Shown: positions 53,024 through 62,210 of the stretch, piece by piece
Layout: the number at the start of each line of letters is the position of its first letter
Numbering within the stretch: position 1 is the stretch's first letter
Origin: Paenibacillus thermotolerans
GTDB lineage: Bacteria; Bacillota; Bacilli; Paenibacillales; YIM-B00363
Length of the DNA: 64,000 nucleotides
Assembly: GCF_028745515.1 (NCBI RefSeq)
Contig: NZ_JAQZSG010000012.1
Coordinates: 1 to 64,000, forward strand
Direction of reading: 5' to 3'
The notes under the pieces: generated by a model
The model's database searches: none
Seen by the model: only the letters and a program-made list of their open reading frames with translations
Told to the model about the DNA's origin: nothing
Program-made: the position numbers and the translations under genes

Positions 53024-53308
53024 ATGAGCGGCAAAAAGTATTATGTCGTATTTTTACCGATGCTGGATGAGCAGAAAAGCGCGGAATACCGGCCGGCGCA
53101 TTTGGACTATTTGGCGAAGCTCCGGGATGAGGGGCACATTTTTTCGTATGGGCGGTTTTTGGACGGTTGGGGCGGCATGGTCATTTATATTGCCGATCGC
53201 GAAGAGCAGGTGAAGGACTGGGTGCTGAACGATCCGTATATCGTACATAACGCCCGTCGTTACGAAATTCGCGAGTGGGCGATGACGAAAGGCAATCTGG
53301 AGGGGTAA
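53024..53308 (+). CDS. YciI-like protein
   Basis: A 94-residue protein with the YciI pattern: YYVVFLPMLDEQKSAEYRPAHLDYL, then GHIFSYGRFLDGWGGMVIYIAD and DPYIVHNARRYEIREW. The ferredoxin-like fold carries conserved His and Asp residues typical of the family, whose enzymatic role is unsettled. The ATG at 53024 follows GAAGGGG at 8 nt; the frame is open six codons further upstream. A terminator follows. Confidence 0.85.
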   Translation: MSGKKYYVVFLPMLDEQKSAEYRPAHLDYLAKLRDEGHIFSYGRFLDGWGGMVIYIADREEQVKDWVLNDPYIVHNARRYEIREWAMTKGNLEG

Positions 53309-53324
53309 ACCTCCTCCTGAGCGA

Positions 53325-53364
53325 AAAAGCGCTCCCTGATCGGCGATCGGGGGCGCTTTTATTA
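53325..53364 (+). terminator. Terminator after the YciI-like gene
   Basis: AAAAGCGCtCCCtGATC pairs with GATCgGGGgGCGCTTTT around GGC, followed by ATT. Confidence 0.82.
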
Positions 53365-53406
53365 TACATATTTCCAATTAGTAAGGGGGAGATTACCGAT
53401 ATAAGG

Positions 53407-54003
53407 ATGGTGACCGGTGTGCCGGAAGAACAAAGAAGGGCCTTAGACCGCATTGTAGACTTGCAAATCGAACATACGAACCTGTGGAACGATTATTGGA
53501 ACCGTTATTCCGGCTTTCAGACGTGGCCGTTTTGGGTGCATGCCGCGATGACGATCGTACCGCTGATCGTTCTATTCTTTGCAATCGATAAAAGAAGAGC
53601 GCTGCAAATCGGCTTTTACGGGTTTAACGTCCACGCTTGGTACGCTTACTTAGACGTACTTGGAGTCAAATACGGATTATGGGAGTATCCGTATCAATTG
53701 TATGCGCCGATGCCGATCACCCTCAGCCTGGACACTTCGTTCGTGCCTGTCGCTTATATGCTTGCGTATCAATGGACGATTACCCGTCAAAAAAATTACT
53801 ATTTGTATGTCGGCTTGCTGTCGGCTGCGTTTGCGTTCGGATTTAAGCCGATTTATTCGTATTTCGACTTTATATTGCTGATGCGCGGAACTAACTACTT
53901 TACTCTTTTTGCCGGATACGTCGTGATTATGCTTCTTTCGAAATGGATCACGAACTTGTTCGTATACTGGGCGGAAAAGAAAGAAAACATCACCTATGTG
54001 TAG
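53407..54003 (+). CDS. CBO0543-type membrane protein
   Basis: About 198 residues with five or six membrane helices. Family-like stretches are LGVKYGLWEYPYQLYAPMPITLSLDTSFVPVAYML and YQWTITRQKNYYLYVGLLSAAFAFG, matching the CBO0543 group of unknown function found in endospore formers. The start is uncertain: ATG at 53407 or GTG at 53419, the latter better spaced from AAGGA. It converges on the SDR gene with only 8 bp between stops and no terminator. Confidence 0.8.
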   Translation: MVTGVPEEQRRALDRIVDLQIEHTNLWNDYWNRYSGFQTWPFWVHAAMTIVPLIVLFFAIDKRRALQIGFYGFNVHAWYAYLDVLGVKYGLWEYPYQLYAPMPITLSLDTSFVPVAYMLAYQWTITRQKNYYLYVGLLSAAFAFGFKPIYSYFDFILLMRGTNYFTLFAGYVVIMLLSKWITNLFVYWAEKKENITYV

Positions 54004-54011
54004 GCGAACAA

Positions 54012-54725
54012 TTACCAGACGAGCGCGTTGCCCTCATAGTCCAAATACATCGGATCGCCCGGCGATCTACCTTTGAGGACGATGTCGATTAGCCCTCTGG
54101 CGGAGTCGAGCGGCTCGACCGTGGCGTCCTCGTTCAGCACTCCGAGCATGTAAGACCGGACCCAGCCGGGGTGAAACGCCCATACGGTTACGCCCATCGG
54201 CTCGAGCAAGTTTTTCAGCGTGGCGGAAAGCATATTGACGGCTGATTTGGACATGGAGTAACCGAACTCCTTCGTCCTCCAGCAAGCTCCGACGCTGCCC
54301 GCTTCGGAAGATATGTTGGCCAGCGCCTTGCGCTCGCCCTTCAACAGCAGCGGAGCAAACCGGTGCGCTACGCGAAGCGGCCCGAGGGCGTTAATATCGT
54401 ACATCTTCATGGCGGCATCGTAGTCGATGCTGCCGAATAAGTCCGCCGATCGGTCGATGAAGATCGCCGCGTTGTTGAACAGCACATCAAGACTGCCGCG
54501 TTCCTTCTCCACCCGCTCTGCGCAGCGGCTAACCGATTCAAGATCGGACACGTCCATCGGCACGACGGAGAGGCGGTCGCCGAACGCTTCCTTCATCGCG
54601 GACAGCTCCCCCCACTGCGGCATATGCTGTCCCGCGTACACATGGAACCCTTCCTGCAGCAAAATCTCTGTAAGCGCTCTCCCTAAACCTCGGTCGGCTC
54701 CGGTTACGAGTGCCGTTTGCACCAT
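54012..54725 (-). CDS. Short-chain dehydrogenase/reductase
   Basis: A 237-residue classical SDR. The NAD(P)-binding TGADRGLGRAL lies at residues 8-18, NNAA near residue 87, and the catalytic YSMSK (Tyr, Lys) near 157. The substrate cannot be predicted. It is monocistronic on the minus strand, with AAAGGGATG before the ATG. Confidence 0.9.
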   Translation of the reverse strand: MVQTALVTGADRGLGRALTEILLQEGFHVYAGQHMPQWGELSAMKEAFGDRLSVVPMDVSDLESVSRCAERVEKERGSLDVLFNNAAIFIDRSADLFGSIDYDAAMKMYDINALGPLRVAHRFAPLLLKGERKALANISSEAGSVGACWRTKEFGYSMSKSAVNMLSATLKNLLEPMGVTVWAFHPGWVRSYMLGVLNEDATVEPLDSARGLIDIVLKGRSPGDPMYLDYEGNALVW

Positions 54726-54946
54726 ACAACATCATCCCTTTGTCAAAAATTTGACTGCTTCGTGAATTCGTATTCGAGGAATATATAAAAAATATAGCAA
54801 TAGTATCACATATATGTCGCTGCTTTGAAACCCTCTTGAGTTATAATAGTGATGTAATAAAGGACCGAACGATGGGGAGCGGCAATCGCCGTCCGCCCAA
54901 ATTGAATGCGCTTACGAAAGATTTTTATTATAGGAGGAGAAAACGG

Positions 54947-55894
54947 ATGAAATATCGTAAATTAGGAAGAACGGGTCTCAAGGTAAGCGAAATCAGCTTA
55001 GGGAGCTGGCTTACATACGGAAACTCCGTAGCGGCGAACACAGCCGAGCAAATTATCGACAAGGCATACGAGCTTGGAATCAACTTCTTCGATACCGCGA
55101 ACGTATACGAGCGCGGCAAGGCCGAAGAAGTCGTAGGAGCCGCGCTGCGCAAGTACCCGAGAGAATCTTACGTTCTTGCTACGAAGGTGTTTTGGCCGAT
55201 GGGCGACGGCGTGAACGACCGCGGCTTATCCCGAAAGCATGTGATGGAGCAGGCGAACGCAAGCTTGAAGCGGCTGGGCCTCGATTATGTCGATATTTAC
55301 TATTGTCACCGTTACGATCCGGAAACGCCGGTGGACGAAACGCTGCGGACGATCGACGATTTGGTCCGCTCCGGCAAGGTGCTTTATGTCGGCGTGAGCG
55401 AGTGGACGGCGGCACAAATTCAGGAGGCGCTCGGCACGGCCGACCGTTACATGCTGGACCGCATCGTCGTGAACCAGCCGCAGTATCATATGTTTAACCG
55501 TTACATCGAGAAAGAAATCGTGCCTTTGTCCGCGAGCAACGGGATTTCGCAGGTCGTGTTTTCGCCGCTTGCGCAAGGCGTGCTTACGGGCAAATATAAG
55601 CGCGGCGCCGCACATCCGGAAGGAAGCCGGGCGCTTGACCCTACCGCAAATATGTGGATCGGCGGATTGTTGACGGACGACTACTTGGCCAAGGTCGAGC
55701 AATTGTCGGGGGTCGCGGCCGAGCTCGGCGTTACGCTTTCCCAGCTCGCGCTCGCATGGGTGCTTCGTCTGCCGAACGTAGCCAGCGCGATCGTCGGCGC
55801 GAGCCGTCCGGAGCAAATCGTTGAGAACGCGAAGGCAGCCGGCATCGTGCTGCCGCAGGACGTTGTAGAGAAGATCGAAGGCATTTTGGCATAA
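54947..55894 (+). CDS. Aldo/keto reductase (potassium-channel beta-subunit-like group)
   Basis: A 315-residue NADPH-dependent reductase with the TIM-barrel AKR fold. The catalytic tetrad is visible: D49 and Y54 in FFDTANVYERG, K80 in YVLATKVFWP, and His in IYYCHRYDPE. GRTGLKVSEISLGSW and VGASRPEQIVENAKA are typical of the channel beta-subunit-like (AKR6/AKR14) groups. ATG at 54947 follows TAGGAGGAGA. A terminator-like hairpin at 55908 separates it from the next operon. Confidence 0.92.
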   Translation: MKYRKLGRTGLKVSEISLGSWLTYGNSVAANTAEQIIDKAYELGINFFDTANVYERGKAEEVVGAALRKYPRESYVLATKVFWPMGDGVNDRGLSRKHVMEQANASLKRLGLDYVDIYYCHRYDPETPVDETLRTIDDLVRSGKVLYVGVSEWTAAQIQEALGTADRYMLDRIVVNQPQYHMFNRYIEKEIVPLSASNGISQVVFSPLAQGVLTGKYKRGAAHPEGSRALDPTANMWIGGLLTDDYLAKVEQLSGVAAELGVTLSQLALAWVLRLPNVASAIVGASRPEQIVENAKAAGIVLPQDVVEKIEGILA

Positions 55895-55907
55895 TCGATG
55901 GCAGAAC

Positions 55908-55964
55908 ATCACCGACTCCGGCAGCTTGGTTTACTGCATTTGCCGCTGGAGCCGGTGATTTTTT
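55908..55964 (+). terminator. Terminator after the first aldo/keto reductase gene
   Basis: ATCACCGaCTCCgGC pairs with GCtGGAGcCGGTGAT over a long loop, followed by TTTTT. Confidence 0.75.
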
Positions 55965-55986
55965 GCGAAATGGGGGAAGAGGGCGA

Positions 55987-56616
55987 ATGAAGACGATTGT
56001 TGCGGTAGCGGGCGATTATTGGCATGACGGGGCGGCGATCGAAGAGGCGCTGCGGGCGGCGCTGAAGACGGAGCTTGCGTCGGAGAGCGTAAAGCTGAGC
56101 GTCATTCCCGCCGAGCTTCTGGCGGATGCATTGAAAGACGCTCCGGACGCGGTCGTGCTTTACAAAGAGGGCAAAGTGAATCCTACGGCTCCGGAGCCTG
56201 TGGAATGGATGACTGAAGCCGTCGAGGAAGCGATCGAACGATATGTAAGCGAAGGCGGCAAATGGGTCGCATGGCATTCGGGACTGGCGGGCTATCGGGC
56301 CGAAAGCGCCTATTACAAGCTGCTTAAAGGATATTTCGAGTATCATCCGAACGAGCATCAGGTTGTAACGTATACGGCTCTTTCGGAGGCTTTGGACGGA
56401 ACGTATTCCGCGCCGGACGAGCATTATTTCGTGGCATGCGATACGGAGCATACAAACGTGTTTTTACGCGCAGAGTCGGTGGACGGAGAATCTCCGGCGG
56501 GCTGGCGGCATAGCCACGGGGCGGGTACGGTCGTCTGCTATACCCCCGGGCATACGTCGGCTTCTTTGATGGACGAGACGCAGCTGGGCTGGCTTCGGGC
56601 CGTAATCGTCGGTTGA
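55987..56616 (+). CDS. ThuA-like domain protein
   Basis: A 209-residue protein with the ThuA (trehalose-utilisation) glutamine-amidotransferase-like fold: VAGDYWHDGAAIEEAL, YVSEGGKWVAWHSG, DEHYFVACDTEHTNVF and GAGTVVCYTPGH. ThuA relatives act on keto-sugars or as sugar-responsive proteins, and biochemical roles are poorly known. ATG at 55987 follows GGGGGAAGAGGG. It is first in a gene group with an intracellular GH9 enzyme and an aldo/keto reductase, pointing to processing of sugars from beta-glucan oligomers. Confidence 0.85.
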   Translation: MKTIVAVAGDYWHDGAAIEEALRAALKTELASESVKLSVIPAELLADALKDAPDAVVLYKEGKVNPTAPEPVEWMTEAVEEAIERYVSEGGKWVAWHSGLAGYRAESAYYKLLKGYFEYHPNEHQVVTYTALSEALDGTYSAPDEHYFVACDTEHTNVFLRAESVDGESPAGWRHSHGAGTVVCYTPGHTSASLMDETQLGWLRAVIVG

Positions 56617-56690
56617 CCAGTCCAGGCTGACCAGAACGGGTCGGGTCGGGATGGGATGGGGGCATAACGGATTAAGGGGGAGCAGGGAAG

Positions 56691-58328
56691 ATGGAAAAAG
56701 CGGCGGCGAACGGAAACGTTCATATCAATCAAATCGGCTATCGGGCGAAGGACCGCAAACGATTTATCGTAAACGGAGCCGAGGGTCCTTTTGAGGTGAT
56801 CGATGCGTCGACGGGCCAAGCGGTCTATGCCGGGCTCACGCGCAGCAAGCCATTCGATCCGATCAGCGGCGATACGCCGGCCGAGGGAGATTTCGGCGAT
56901 TTGCGCAAGGAAGGCGTCTATTACATACGAACGGCAGCGGGCGATACGTCCCATCCTTTTGAAATATCGGAAAGACCGTACCGTTCTCTAAACCATGCGC
57001 TGCTCAAGAGCTTTTACTTCCAGCGGTGCGGCACGGAGCTCGAGGAGCGATATGCGGGGCCGTGGGGCCACAAGGCATGCCACTTGGCGGAAGGGCTCGT
57101 ACACGGCGCGGGGAACGAGCGGCTCCCGAGCTGCGGCGGCTGGCACGATGCGGGCGACTACGGCAAGTATACGGTCCCGGCCGCGAAGGCGATCGCCGAT
57201 TTGCTGCTCGCCTTCGAATGCTTTCCCGGCGTCTTTGAAGACGAGATCCGTATTCCCGAATCGGGCAACGGTATTCCGGATATTTTGAACGAAGTGAAAT
57301 ACGAGCTGGAATGGTTGTTCAAGATGCAGCGCGATTCGGACGGAGCCGTGTTCCACAAGGTAACGACGAGACGGTTTCCGGGTCTGGACGTAATGCCCGA
57401 GGACGATACGGCTGAGCTTGTATTTTCCCCCGTTTCCGCGACGGCGGCCGGTACGTTCGCCGCTGCGACGGCAATGGCTTCGCGAATGTATAAGCCGTTT
57501 GATGCGGCGTTCGCCGAGCGGTGTTTAGCGGCGGCGGAGCGGGCATGGAAGCGGCTGGAGACGGAACCGTCCGCCGCAGGCTTCAAAAATCCGCCGGAAA
57601 TTTCGACGGGAGAATACGGGGACCGAATGACCGAGGACGAGCGATATTGGGCGGCCGCGGAGCTGTACCGGGCGACCGGCGGGGATGCGTACCGGCGCAG
57701 CGCGGCGGAGTTGGCGGCATCGGGCGGCTTTCCGTTATACGAGCTTGGCTGGGCGAATGTCGGTGGATACGGAACGCTGGCGCTGCTGCTGGCGGCGGAC
57801 GAGTCCGACGAGCAGGCGGAGCGTTTGAAGGCGGGCTGGCTCGAGCAGGCTGATGCCATAGCGGCGCAAGGGCAATCCGACGGTTACGGAGTCGCTCTCG
57901 CAGAGAGCGACTACATCTGGGGCAGCAACATGATCGTCATGAACCGCGCCATGCAGCTGATTTTCGCGCACCGGTTCGCAGGCGACGGGAAATATGCGGA
58001 TGCGGCGCTGAATCAGTGGCATTATTTGCTCGGCGTCAATGCGCTGGATGTGTGCTATGTCACCGGCTTCGGCGGCAGCCCGGTCCGCCGTCCGCATCAC
58101 AGGCCTTCCGTAGGCGATGGAGTCGAGGAGCCGGTTCCGGGAATGGTGGCAGGCGGGCCGAACAAAAATCTTCAAGACGAACAGGCGAAGGCACAGCTGC
58201 AGGGGCAGCCGCCCGCGCGCTGCTTCCTCGATCATATCGACAGCTACTCGACGAACGAAATGGCGATTTATTGGAATTCTCCCGCCGTGTTTGTGGGAGC
58301 GTTTTTCGACGGTTCGGATAACAGGTAA
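56691..58328 (+). CDS. Intracellular GH9 family glycosidase (cellodextrinase type)
   Basis: A 545-residue GH9 enzyme: N-terminal immunoglobulin-like CelD_N domain (about 8-95, HINQIGYRAKDRKRFIV) and an (alpha/alpha)6 barrel. Catalytic aspartates are D153 and D156 in GGWHDAGDYGKY; the proton donor is E523 in YSTNEMAIYWNSP. There is no signal peptide, carbohydrate-binding module or dockerin. It probably cleaves imported cello-oligosaccharides or mixed-linkage glucan fragments, or acts as an exo-glucosaminidase as some intracellular GH9 members do. It lies between ThuA and aldo/keto reductase genes, with 22 bp to the latter. Confidence 0.92.
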   Translation: MEKAAANGNVHINQIGYRAKDRKRFIVNGAEGPFEVIDASTGQAVYAGLTRSKPFDPISGDTPAEGDFGDLRKEGVYYIRTAAGDTSHPFEISERPYRSLNHALLKSFYFQRCGTELEERYAGPWGHKACHLAEGLVHGAGNERLPSCGGWHDAGDYGKYTVPAAKAIADLLLAFECFPGVFEDEIRIPESGNGIPDILNEVKYELEWLFKMQRDSDGAVFHKVTTRRFPGLDVMPEDDTAELVFSPVSATAAGTFAAATAMASRMYKPFDAAFAERCLAAAERAWKRLETEPSAAGFKNPPEISTGEYGDRMTEDERYWAAAELYRATGGDAYRRSAAELAASGGFPLYELGWANVGGYGTLALLLAADESDEQAERLKAGWLEQADAIAAQGQSDGYGVALAESDYIWGSNMIVMNRAMQLIFAHRFAGDGKYADAALNQWHYLLGVNALDVCYVTGFGGSPVRRPHHRPSVGDGVEEPVPGMVAGGPNKNLQDEQAKAQLQGQPPARCFLDHIDSYSTNEMAIYWNSPAVFVGAFFDGSDNR

Positions 58329-58350
58329 ATGGCGGGAGCGGGATGAAGAG

Positions 58351-59334
58351 ATGAAATATCGTCAATTGGGAAATACGGAGCTGAAGGTAAGCGAAATCAG
58401 CTTCGGTACGTGGGCCATCGGCGGAGCGTGGGGGAGCACGAACGATGCGGAGTCGCTTCGCGGGCTTCAGACGGCGATGGATGCGGGAGTCAATTTTTTC
58501 GATACGGCGGACGTGTACGGCGACGGACACAGCGAGGAGCTGCTGGCGAAGGCGACCAAAGGGAAGGAAGACGAGATTTATATCGCAACTAAATTCGTTC
58601 GGGGCGGCAATATTCACGATCCCGCCTCCTACACCGAAGCGTCGGTCCGCGCTTACTGCGAGGCGAGCTTAAAGCGGCTGAATCGCGAGCGGATCGATCT
58701 ATACCAAATTCATTGCCCTCCGATTGAGATGCTGAAGGACGGCGCCGTGTTTGAAGTGCTTGATAAGCTGAAAGCCGAGGGGAAGGTGCGGCATTACGGC
58801 GTGAGCGTAGAGACGGCGGAGGAAGGCTTCGTCTGCCTGCAATACCCGGGCGTGAAGGCGCTGCAGTTTATTTATAACATATTCCGCCAGAAGCCGTCGG
58901 AGCGGCTGTTTCCGGAGGCGAAGGCGGCGGGAGTCGGCATTCTCGTGCGGCTTCCGCTGGCGAGCGGATTGCTTACGGGAAAATTCAACGAAAGCAGTAC
59001 GTTCGCGGCGGACGACCATCGCAGCTTCAACCGCAACGGCGAGAGCTTCAACGTAGGCGAAACGTTCGCCGGTCTTCCGTTCGAGACGGGCGTCGCGTTG
59101 GCGCGAGAGCTTTCCTGGATCGCGGAAGACCGCGGCTCAATGGCAAGCGCCGCGCTTCGCTGGATTTTGGACAACGACGATATTACGTGCGTCATTCCCG
59201 GCTTTAAGACGGCGGAGCAGGTTCGCCAGAACCTAGAGGCAGCCGGCGTGCGGCCGTTTGCGGCGGAGGAGCTGGAGCGGCTGCGGGCGTTTTACCGGGA
59301 GCGGGTGCATCCGCATATTCGGGGGCCATATTGA
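58351..59334 (+). CDS. Aldo/keto reductase
   Basis: A 327-residue AKR. Tetrad residues appear as FFDTADVYGDG (D, Y), YIATKFVRGG (K) and LYQIHCPPIE (H). The N-terminus YRQLGNTELKVSEISFGTWA is paralogous to the reductase at 54947, but the two are clearly diverged. It is the last gene of the ThuA-GH9-AKR group, so it may reduce or oxidise a glucose-derived product. ATG at 58351 follows GGGATGAAGAG. A palindrome quartet lies beyond it. Confidence 0.92.
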   Translation: MKYRQLGNTELKVSEISFGTWAIGGAWGSTNDAESLRGLQTAMDAGVNFFDTADVYGDGHSEELLAKATKGKEDEIYIATKFVRGGNIHDPASYTEASVRAYCEASLKRLNRERIDLYQIHCPPIEMLKDGAVFEVLDKLKAEGKVRHYGVSVETAEEGFVCLQYPGVKALQFIYNIFRQKPSERLFPEAKAAGVGILVRLPLASGLLTGKFNESSTFAADDHRSFNRNGESFNVGETFAGLPFETGVALARELSWIAEDRGSMASAALRWILDNDDITCVIPGFKTAEQVRQNLEAAGVRPFAAEELERLRAFYRERVHPHIRGPY

Positions 59335-59366
59335 GTTCGCTTGATCGTGTGCACCAGCCGGCGGCG

Positions 59367-59556
59367 CTAACGGAACGGAATGTCCGCTAATTCGGATATT
59401 TTAATAGAAAATCGCAAAATAACGGAACCGGATGTCCGTTAATCCCCGGCAAAATCGTGAAAAACGAGAAATATCCCTATTTAGCGGACAACTCGTTCCG
59501 TTAAATAGGGATATTATGTAAACTAACCGATTTTAGCGGACATCCGTTACCGTTAA
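59367..59556. repeat. Palindrome quartet, TTAACGGAAC family, copy 3
   Basis: Four 24-bp units at 59367-59390, 59419-59442, 59481-59504 and 59533-59556. Orientation is forward, forward, inverted, inverted; spacing is exactly 52, 62, 52 bp. The spacers are AT-rich and unlike those of copies 1 and 2. It lies between the convergent aldo/keto reductase and ilvD genes, before the ilvD terminator. Confidence 0.9.
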
Positions 59557-59568
59557 TTCAAAAAAAAG

Positions 59569-59607
59569 AACCTCGACACCTGCCGATTTCAGCAGATGTT
59601 GAGGTTA
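59569..59607 (-). terminator. Terminator of ilvD
   Basis: On the minus strand AACCTCAaCATCTGC pairs with GCAGgTGtcGAGGTT, followed by a TTCTTTTTTTT run. Confidence 0.88.
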
Positions 59608-59613
59608 TTCCGT

Positions 59614-61296
59614 TTAGATCTTCATCACGCCGCCGGTGGAAGCGGAAGTAACGAGCTTCGAGTAGCGCGCCAGGTAGCCCGTGCGCACCTTCGGCTCGAA
59701 GCCTTTCCAGTTCGCTCTGCGGCGCTCCAGCTCTTCGTCGCTGATCTTCAGCTCGATGCGGCGGTTGTTCAAGTCGAGCTCGATCATATCGCCGTCCTCG
59801 ACGAACGCGATCGGACCGCCTTCGGCAGCCTCCGGCGATATGTGGCCGATCGAGATGCCGCGCGACGCGCCGGAGAAACGGCCGTCGGTAATGAGGCCGA
59901 CCTTCGCGCCGAGACCCATGCCGACGATTTGGGACGTCGGAGCGAGCATCTCCGGCATGCCAGGTCCGCCCTTCGGTCCTTCATAGCGGATGACGACGAC
60001 ATGGCCTTCTTTTACTTTGCCGTTCGCAATGCCGGCAAGCGCTTCTTCCTGCGATTCGAACACGATTGCCGGACCGCTGTGGTAGCCGCCGACCGATTTG
60101 TCGACCGCGCCGACCTTGACGATGGCGCCGTCCGGAGCGAGATTGCCGAACAATACGGCAAGACCGCCCTGCGGGCTGTGCGGATTGTCGATCGGACGAA
60201 TGACGTCGTTATTCAGAACAGGCGAATCCTGCACGTTCTCGCGGATCGTGCGTCCCGTCACCGTAATGCGGTCCGCGTGGATCGCGCCTTCTTTCTTCAA
60301 CAATTCATTGAGCACCGCGCTCACGCCGCCGGCGTTGTGCACGTCTTCGATATGCCAGTCCGAGGCCGGCGCAATCTTCGCAAGGTGCGGCACGCGCGCA
60401 GCCACTTCGTTAATGCGGCCGATCGGGTAGTCGATGCCCGCTTCATGCGCAAGCGCGAGCGTGTGAAGCACCGTATTGGTGGAGCCGCCCATCGCCATAT
60501 CGAGCGCGAACGCATTGTCGATCGCTTCGATCGTCACGATGTCGCGCGGCTTCAAGTCCATCTTGATAAGCTCCATCAGCTGCTGCGCGGATTTCTTGAC
60601 GAATTCGCGGCGTTCCGGCGCAACCGCAAGAATCGTTCCGTTGCCCGGCAGCGCAAGACCAAGCGCTTCCGCCAAGCAGTTCATCGAGTTCGCGGTGAAC
60701 ATGCCGGAGCAGGAGCCGCAAGTCGGGCAGCCGTATTGTTCAAGCTCGGTCAAGCTTTTCTCATCGATCTTGCCGGCTTGGAATGCGCCGACGCCTTCAA
60801 ATACGGAGGAGAGAGATATCGAACGTCCGTCGCTCGTCTTGCCGGCCTTCATCGGGCCGCCGCTGACGAATACGGTCGGGATGTTCACGCGAAGCGCGCC
60901 CATCATCATCCCCGGCGTAATTTTGTCGCAGTTCGGGATGCAAACCATCCCGTCAAACCAGTGAGCCGATACGACCGTCTCCAGCGAGTCGGCGATAATT
61001 TCGCGCGAAGGAAGCGAATAGCGCATGCCGATATGCCCCATGGCGATCCCGTCGTCGACGCCGATTGTATTAAATTCGAAAGGCACGCCGCCCGCCTCGC
61101 GGATGGCATCCTTAACGATTTTGCCGAATTCCTGCAAATGAACGTGTCCGGGAACGATGTCGATGTAAGAGTTGCAAACCGCGATAAACGGCTTGTCGAA
61201 ATCCTCTTCTTTCACGCCGGCCGCTCTCAGCAAACTGCGGTGCGGCGCCCGGTCAAACCCTTTCTTGATCATGTCTGAACGCATTTTTTTCACCAT
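59614..61296 (-). CDS. ilvD: Dihydroxy-acid dehydratase
   Basis: A 560-residue Fe-S enzyme making 2-oxo acids for valine, isoleucine and leucine. Iron-sulfur and substrate regions are visible: [32 protein letters not shown] and [20 protein letters not shown]. The C-terminal [20 protein letters not shown] is typical. The ATG at 61296 lies 8 nt after GGGGGAG; the upstream in-frame ATG at 61314 would bury that signal. A candidate CodY box lies about 60 bp upstream, fitting nutritional control of branched-chain synthesis together with cimA at 25 kb. Confidence 0.96.
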   Translation of the reverse strand: MVKKMRSDMIKKGFDRAPHRSLLRAAGVKEEDFDKPFIAVCNSYIDIVPGHVHLQEFGKIVKDAIREAGGVPFEFNTIGVDDGIAMGHIGMRYSLPSREIIADSLETVVSAHWFDGMVCIPNCDKITPGMMMGALRVNIPTVFVSGGPMKAGKTSDGRSISLSSVFEGVGAFQAGKIDEKSLTELEQYGCPTCGSCSGMFTANSMNCLAEALGLALPGNGTILAVAPERREFVKKSAQQLMELIKMDLKPRDIVTIEAIDNAFALDMAMGGSTNTVLHTLALAHEAGIDYPIGRINEVAARVPHLAKIAPASDWHIEDVHNAGGVSAVLNELLKKEGAIHADRITVTGRTIRENVQDSPVLNNDVIRPIDNPHSPQGGLAVLFGNLAPDGAIVKVGAVDKSVGGYHSGPAIVFESQEEALAGIANGKVKEGHVVVIRYEGPKGGPGMPEMLAPTSQIVGMGLGAKVGLITDGRFSGASRGISIGHISPEAAEGGPIAFVEDGDMIELDLNNRRIELKISDEELERRRANWKGFEPKVRTGYLARYSKLVTSASTGGVMKI

Positions 61297-61356
61297 TAGA
61301 ATGTTCTCCCCCATCCCGCATACCTATTTTTAAAGTAGTCTATCATATTTTACGGA

Positions 61357-61371
61357 AGATTTCAGAACATT
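61357..61371. promoter_or_regulatory. Candidate CodY box upstream of ilvD
   Basis: AGATTTCAGAACATT matches the CodY consensus AATTTTCWGAAAATT at 12 of 15 positions and lies in the ilvD upstream region. Chance occurrence in AT-rich DNA is possible. Confidence 0.4.
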
Positions 61372-61388
61372 TTTGTTCCAACCTGCGA

Positions 61389-61416
61389 TTGAAATTATTG
61401 CGAAATGTGTTATAGT
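61389..61416 (+). promoter_or_regulatory. Promoter of the preQ1-controlled transporter gene
   Basis: TTGAAA, 16 bp, TATAGT at 61411-61416. Transcription would start about 35 nt before the riboswitch. Confidence 0.6.
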
Positions 61417-61457
61417 CATGATGGAAAAAGAAGAAATCTAAGGCCATTCGCCTTAGG

Positions 61458-61491
61458 AGAGGTTCGCGAACTCCCTCTATAAAAAACTAAG
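61458..61491 (+). promoter_or_regulatory. preQ1-I riboswitch aptamer
   Basis: AGAGG (61458-61462) pairs with CCTCT (61474-61478), followed by the near-invariant ATAAAAAACTAAG tail of preQ1-I aptamers. The loop begins TTCGCG and keeps the G that pairs with the tail C; the other two pseudoknot pairs of the Bacillus queC aptamer are not conserved. The ribosome binding site is 110 nt downstream. A weak CGGC/GCCG hairpin followed by TTTCTTTGTTTTTT (to about 61537) suggests transcriptional rather than translational control. The downstream gene is a queuosine-precursor transporter, which fits. Confidence 0.88.
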
Positions 61492-61619
61492 AAGTAACGT
61501 TGCCGGCGTTCGAGCCGCACCGTTTCTTTGTTTTTTGCTTGAGAAGCAGGTTCCCGCAATCTCTGTCTTCTTTTCATACCGGACTCATGAGCCGCTACGA
61601 AAAGGGAGGAGATTTTTTT

Positions 61620-62177
61620 ATGTCCAAAAGGTTTACCGCTTGTTTTATCGTTCTGTATTTGTTGTCGATCGTTTCCGCTAACGTTGTAACGGCGTCCTAC
61701 GCTCCGCTGCAGCTCGGTTTTTTGATCATTCCCGCGGGGTCTTTCCTGATCGGAGCTACCTTTATATTGCGCGACCTCGTGCAGCAAGCCGTCGGACGCC
61801 GCAACACGTATGTTGCGATTATCGCGGCTTTGGCGCTTTCGGTGATCAGCTCCTACTTGCTTGGCGATACGCTTTGGATCGTGTTCGCGTCTGCGGTAAC
61901 GTTCATTGTGTCCGAGACGACGGATACGGAAATTTACACACGGCTTAAGCTTCCGATGGCAAGAAGGGTGTTATACAGCGGCACGGCGGGCGGAATGGTG
62001 GACAGCATATTGTTCGTGGTTATCGGGTTGTCGCCCATCGGCGCGGGCTTCCTCAGCTGGGATCTTGTCGGATATGCGATTGCCGGCCAAATGCTCACGA
62101 AGGTGTTCATGCAAACGGTCGGCGCGGCTATATTTGCTGCGGCAACCTCCAAAAAAAATATTAGAGTATCCCAGTAA
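61620..62177 (+). CDS. YhhQ/VUT-type queuosine precursor transporter
   Basis: A 185-residue membrane protein with about six helices, matching the VUT (COG1738, YhhQ) family that imports 7-deazaguanine precursors of queuosine. Family stretches are SANVVTASY, IIPAGSFLIGATFILRDLVQQ and GGMVDSILFVVIGLSP. ATG at 61620 follows AAAGGGAGGAG. It is preceded by a preQ1-I riboswitch, so expression should fall when preQ1 is plentiful. No queuosine biosynthesis genes are in the window, so salvage is likely. Confidence 0.92.
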   Translation: MSKRFTACFIVLYLLSIVSANVVTASYAPLQLGFLIIPAGSFLIGATFILRDLVQQAVGRRNTYVAIIAALALSVISSYLLGDTLWIVFASAVTFIVSETTDTEIYTRLKLPMARRVLYSGTAGGMVDSILFVVIGLSPIGAGFLSWDLVGYAIAGQMLTKVFMQTVGAAIFAAATSKKNIRVSQ

Positions 62178-62210
62178 ATGTGGAACGAAATGGATGAAAG
62201 GAGCTGAACG

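Noticed and set aside
59596-61278. 560-residue open frame opposite ilvD
   Set aside because: Composition is Arg/Asp/Ala-rich with no domain; ilvD is certain on the other strand.
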